Shown piece after piece: positions 62,355 to 64,000 of a stretch of DNA of 64,000 nucleotides. Both the position numbers and the translations under genes were made by a program. The notes under the pieces were generated by a model, which searched no databases, was not told the origin of the DNA, and saw nothing but the letters and a program-made list of their open reading frames with translations. The DNA comes from CADEED01 sp020442965 (lineage in GTDB: Bacteria; Pseudomonadota; Gammaproteobacteria; Steroidobacterales; Steroidobacteraceae), in assembly GCA_041395525.1 (NCBI GenBank), contig JAWLAH010000002.1:1-64000 (forward strand). The letters are read 5' to 3'. Each line of letters begins with the position of its first letter. Position 1 is the stretch's first letter.

Positions 62355-63607
62355 GACTGTTGCTGATCGACGACGATCGTGTGCAAATTGCCCGGTTTAG
62401 CCACGAAATCCGCGCGGAATGGCCGCAGGCAGACTTGGTGCAGTACAGCCCCAGTCAGCGCGGACCGCTCGCTGCGAACTTTCTGGCGCAGGGCTTTTCG
62501 GCCGTGCTGTTGGCGCAACAATGGCCGGGCGGCGATGGCCTGAAATGGCTGTATGACCTGGCGGAACGGCCGGGCTTCGCACCGGTGATTTTCATTGTGG
62601 ATCGCGTCGAGGGGCCGGCAGGTCTCGCTGCCCGTGACGCTGGCGCGTTTGCTGTCTTTGGGACCCAGCGCTTCAACGAACAGCGCTTGATCAAAGTGGT
62701 CACCGAGGCCGCGGCGCAGCAACTCGAATCGTTAGGCGCGTGGCACAAGAGTCTGGCCGCACTCGATGCGCAGAATTTCGCGGGCGCTCACCTGCGGCGC
62801 TATCGACGCATCGAACATCTTGCCAAAGGATCGGTGTCGGACCTGTTTCTCGCCGAGAGCGAAGTGGCCGGTAGTCTGGTCGTGCTCAAGGTGACCCGTG
62901 CCGTTCGCAAGGACTCCGGTGTCGATCAGTCGATGCAGCGCTTCTTGCAGGAATTCGAGATCGTCAAGGACCTCCGTCATCCGAACATCGTGCGCATCTA
63001 CGATCTAGGCATTACCGACAACTACTTGTACATCGTGATGGAGTACTTTGCGCGTGGTGATCTGCGCAAGCGCATGACGAAAGGGCTGACCATAACTGAA
63101 TGCCTCACGTACGCTCGCGATCTCGCGCTCGCCCTGCAGGCCATTCACTCGGCCGGGATTCTGCATCGCGACCTGAAACCAGGCAACGTCATGTTGCGCG
63201 ACGATGACACTGTCGCACTGATCGATTTCGGTCTTGCCAAGGCGCGTGCGCTCGAACTGGAAATCACCGACACCGGGCTCATCTTCGGTACACCGCATTA
63301 CATGAGCCCCGAGCAGGGCCATGGGAAACCGATCGACGAGCGCAGCGATCTCTACAGTCTCGGCGTCATCCTGTACGAGATGGTCGCCGGCAAGAAGCCG
63401 TACGATGCTGACAACCCGATGGCCATTCTCTATTGTCATGCCAAGAGTCCGATTCCGCAGTTGCCAGCTGCGAGCGCTGCGGTGCAACCGGTGGTCGATG
63501 CGCTGCTGGCCAAGAGTGCCGACGACAGGCCGTCCTCGGGCGCCGCCGCGGCCGAACTGATTTCCGTGGTGTTGGAATCGCTCGCTGCGGCGGAGCAGAC
63601 GGGATGA
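62351..63607 (+). CDS. Ser/Thr protein kinase with an N-terminal pseudo-receiver domain
   Basis: A soluble 418-residue kinase. Residues about 1-120 have the shape of a response-regulator receiver, with the acidic cluster IDDD (7-9). The phospho-acceptor position reads A55 (VLLAQQWPGGDGL) and the conserved lysine near the end of the domain is also missing, so it should not be phosphorylated. Residues about 150-410 are a Hanks-type kinase with HRDLKPGN, DFGLAK and SPEQG intact; the glycine loop is reduced (AKGSVSD). There is no membrane anchor. It overlaps the glycerate kinase and miaE genes by four bases each, so all three are coupled. Target and signal are unknown. Confidence 0.87.
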   Translation: MRLLLIDDDRVQIARFSHEIRAEWPQADLVQYSPSQRGPLAANFLAQGFSAVLLAQQWPGGDGLKWLYDLAERPGFAPVIFIVDRVEGPAGLAARDAGAFAVFGTQRFNEQRLIKVVTEAAAQQLESLGAWHKSLAALDAQNFAGAHLRRYRRIEHLAKGSVSDLFLAESEVAGSLVVLKVTRAVRKDSGVDQSMQRFLQEFEIVKDLRHPNIVRIYDLGITDNYLYIVMEYFARGDLRKRMTKGLTITECLTYARDLALALQAIHSAGILHRDLKPGNVMLRDDDTVALIDFGLAKARALELEITDTGLIFGTPHYMSPEQGHGKPIDERSDLYSLGVILYEMVAGKKPYDADNPMAILYCHAKSPIPQLPAASAAVQPVVDALLAKSADDRPSSGAAAAELISVVLESLAAAEQTG

Positions 63608-64000
63608 GCGTCGATTCGTACTTTGCCGATCCATTGCAGGCTGCTACCCCTGAAAGCTGGCTCACGCTGGCGTGTGAGCAATGGCAGGCGCTGCTCGTCG
63701 ATCATGCAAACTGCGAGAAGAAGGCCGCTTCGACGGCGCTGTCGCTGATGTTCGCGTACCCCGAGGATCGCGCACTTGCAACCACCCTGTCCCGACTGGC
63801 GCGCGAGGAACTGCGGCATTTCGAGCAAGTCGACCGATTGATGCGGGCCCTGGATGTGCCGGTCGTTCGCCAGAAGCCCGGGCGGTACGCCGCTGGCTTG
63901 CGCCGCCTGCTGCGTACGCACGATCCGCTGCGCAAGCTCGATCTGCTGCTGACGGGTGCGCTGATCGAGGCGCGCTCTTGCGAACGTTTCCGGTTGTTAG
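63604..64000 (+). CDS. miaE: tRNA-(ms2io6A)-hydroxylase MiaE, 3'-truncated by the window end
   Basis: A diiron monooxygenase that hydroxylates the isopentenyl group of ms2i6A at tRNA position 37. The first 132 codons are visible: MSVDSYFADPLQ, then iron-ligand helices with DHANCEKKAAS and REELRHFEQVDRLM, and the start of a third helix LLTGALIEARSCERF. No stop is reached before the edge. It overlaps the kinase stop by 4 bp (ATGA). Confidence 0.9.
   Translation, partial: MSVDSYFADPLQAATPESWLTLACEQWQALLVDHANCEKKAASTALSLMFAYPEDRALATTLSRLAREELRHFEQVDRLMRALDVPVVRQKPGRYAAGLRRLLRTHDPLRKLDLLLTGALIEARSCERFRLL

Overview
The window reads as one contiguous stretch of a GC-rich gammaproteobacterial chromosome. 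Gene order supports this: glyA-nrdR-ribD-ribE-ribBA-ribH-nusB-thiL, xseB-ispA-dxs, epmB/efp, and prmB-aroC-asd-fimV-truA-accD-folC-SPOR-cvpA-purF are all gammaproteobacterial neighbourhoods. The Oar-type TonB receptor, the tannase/feruloyl esterase and the FimX/FimV pair point towards the Xanthomonadales/Nevskiales/Steroidobacterales side of the class; that placement is an inference. I see no insertion sequence, prophage, CRISPR array, tRNA or rRNA gene. Coding density is very high and only one gene-free gap exceeds 300 bp (35962-36289). Non-ATG starts are common.

Layout. 1-2.4 kb: a secreted Ig-like/Fn3 repeat protein and a zinc-ribbon DUF4145-like protein. 2.4-5.9 kb: folE, the ribosome-associated ABC-F ATPase ettA, and a histone-deacetylase-fold deacetylase. 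5.9-12.6 kb: glyA, nrdR and the riboflavin operon through nusB and thiL; the GTP cyclohydrolase II half of RibBA has lost its zinc ligands. 12.7-16.8 kb: a Ser/Thr kinase fused to a cyclic-nucleotide-binding domain, facing a tandem universal stress protein and a CPA2 cation/proton antiporter. 17.0-22.7 kb: a complete RND efflux operon. 22.7-26.8 kb (minus strand): xseB, ispA, dxs, folE2. 26.9-29.3 kb: rubrerythrin, a two-cluster Fe-S/CCG-domain protein and a DUF3501 protein, behind a promoter overlapped by an inverted repeat. 29.5-31 kb: a DUF6249-like membrane protein divergent from an ECF sigma factor and a possible anti-sigma protein. 31.1-35.3 kb: topoisomerase IV (parE, parC). 35.4-42.3 kb: a CDP-alcohol phosphotransferase, tannase-family esterase, concentrative nucleoside transporter and large TonB-dependent receptor. 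42.4-44.4 kb: a FimX-like degenerate GGDEF/EAL protein.

44.5-49.2 kb holds the whole EF-P beta-lysylation set: epmB divergent from efp, and epmA inside a tight sco1-psd-epmA-msrC operon that converges on efp. 49.2-64 kb is one long plus-strand run: prmB, aroC, asd, fimV, truA, accD, folC, a SPOR protein, cvpA, purF, a type 2 glycerate kinase, a Ser/Thr kinase with a pseudo-receiver domain, and miaE (cut by the window end).

The least explained parts are (i) the rubrerythrin/Fe-S/DUF3501 module with its operator-like palindrome, (ii) two soluble eukaryotic-type kinases carrying a cNMP-binding domain or an inactivated receiver, each placed in or next to housekeeping operons, (iii) the sigma/anti-sigma/DUF6249 unit, and (iv) several extreme overlaps, including divergent prmB and sco1 start codons sharing one CATG.
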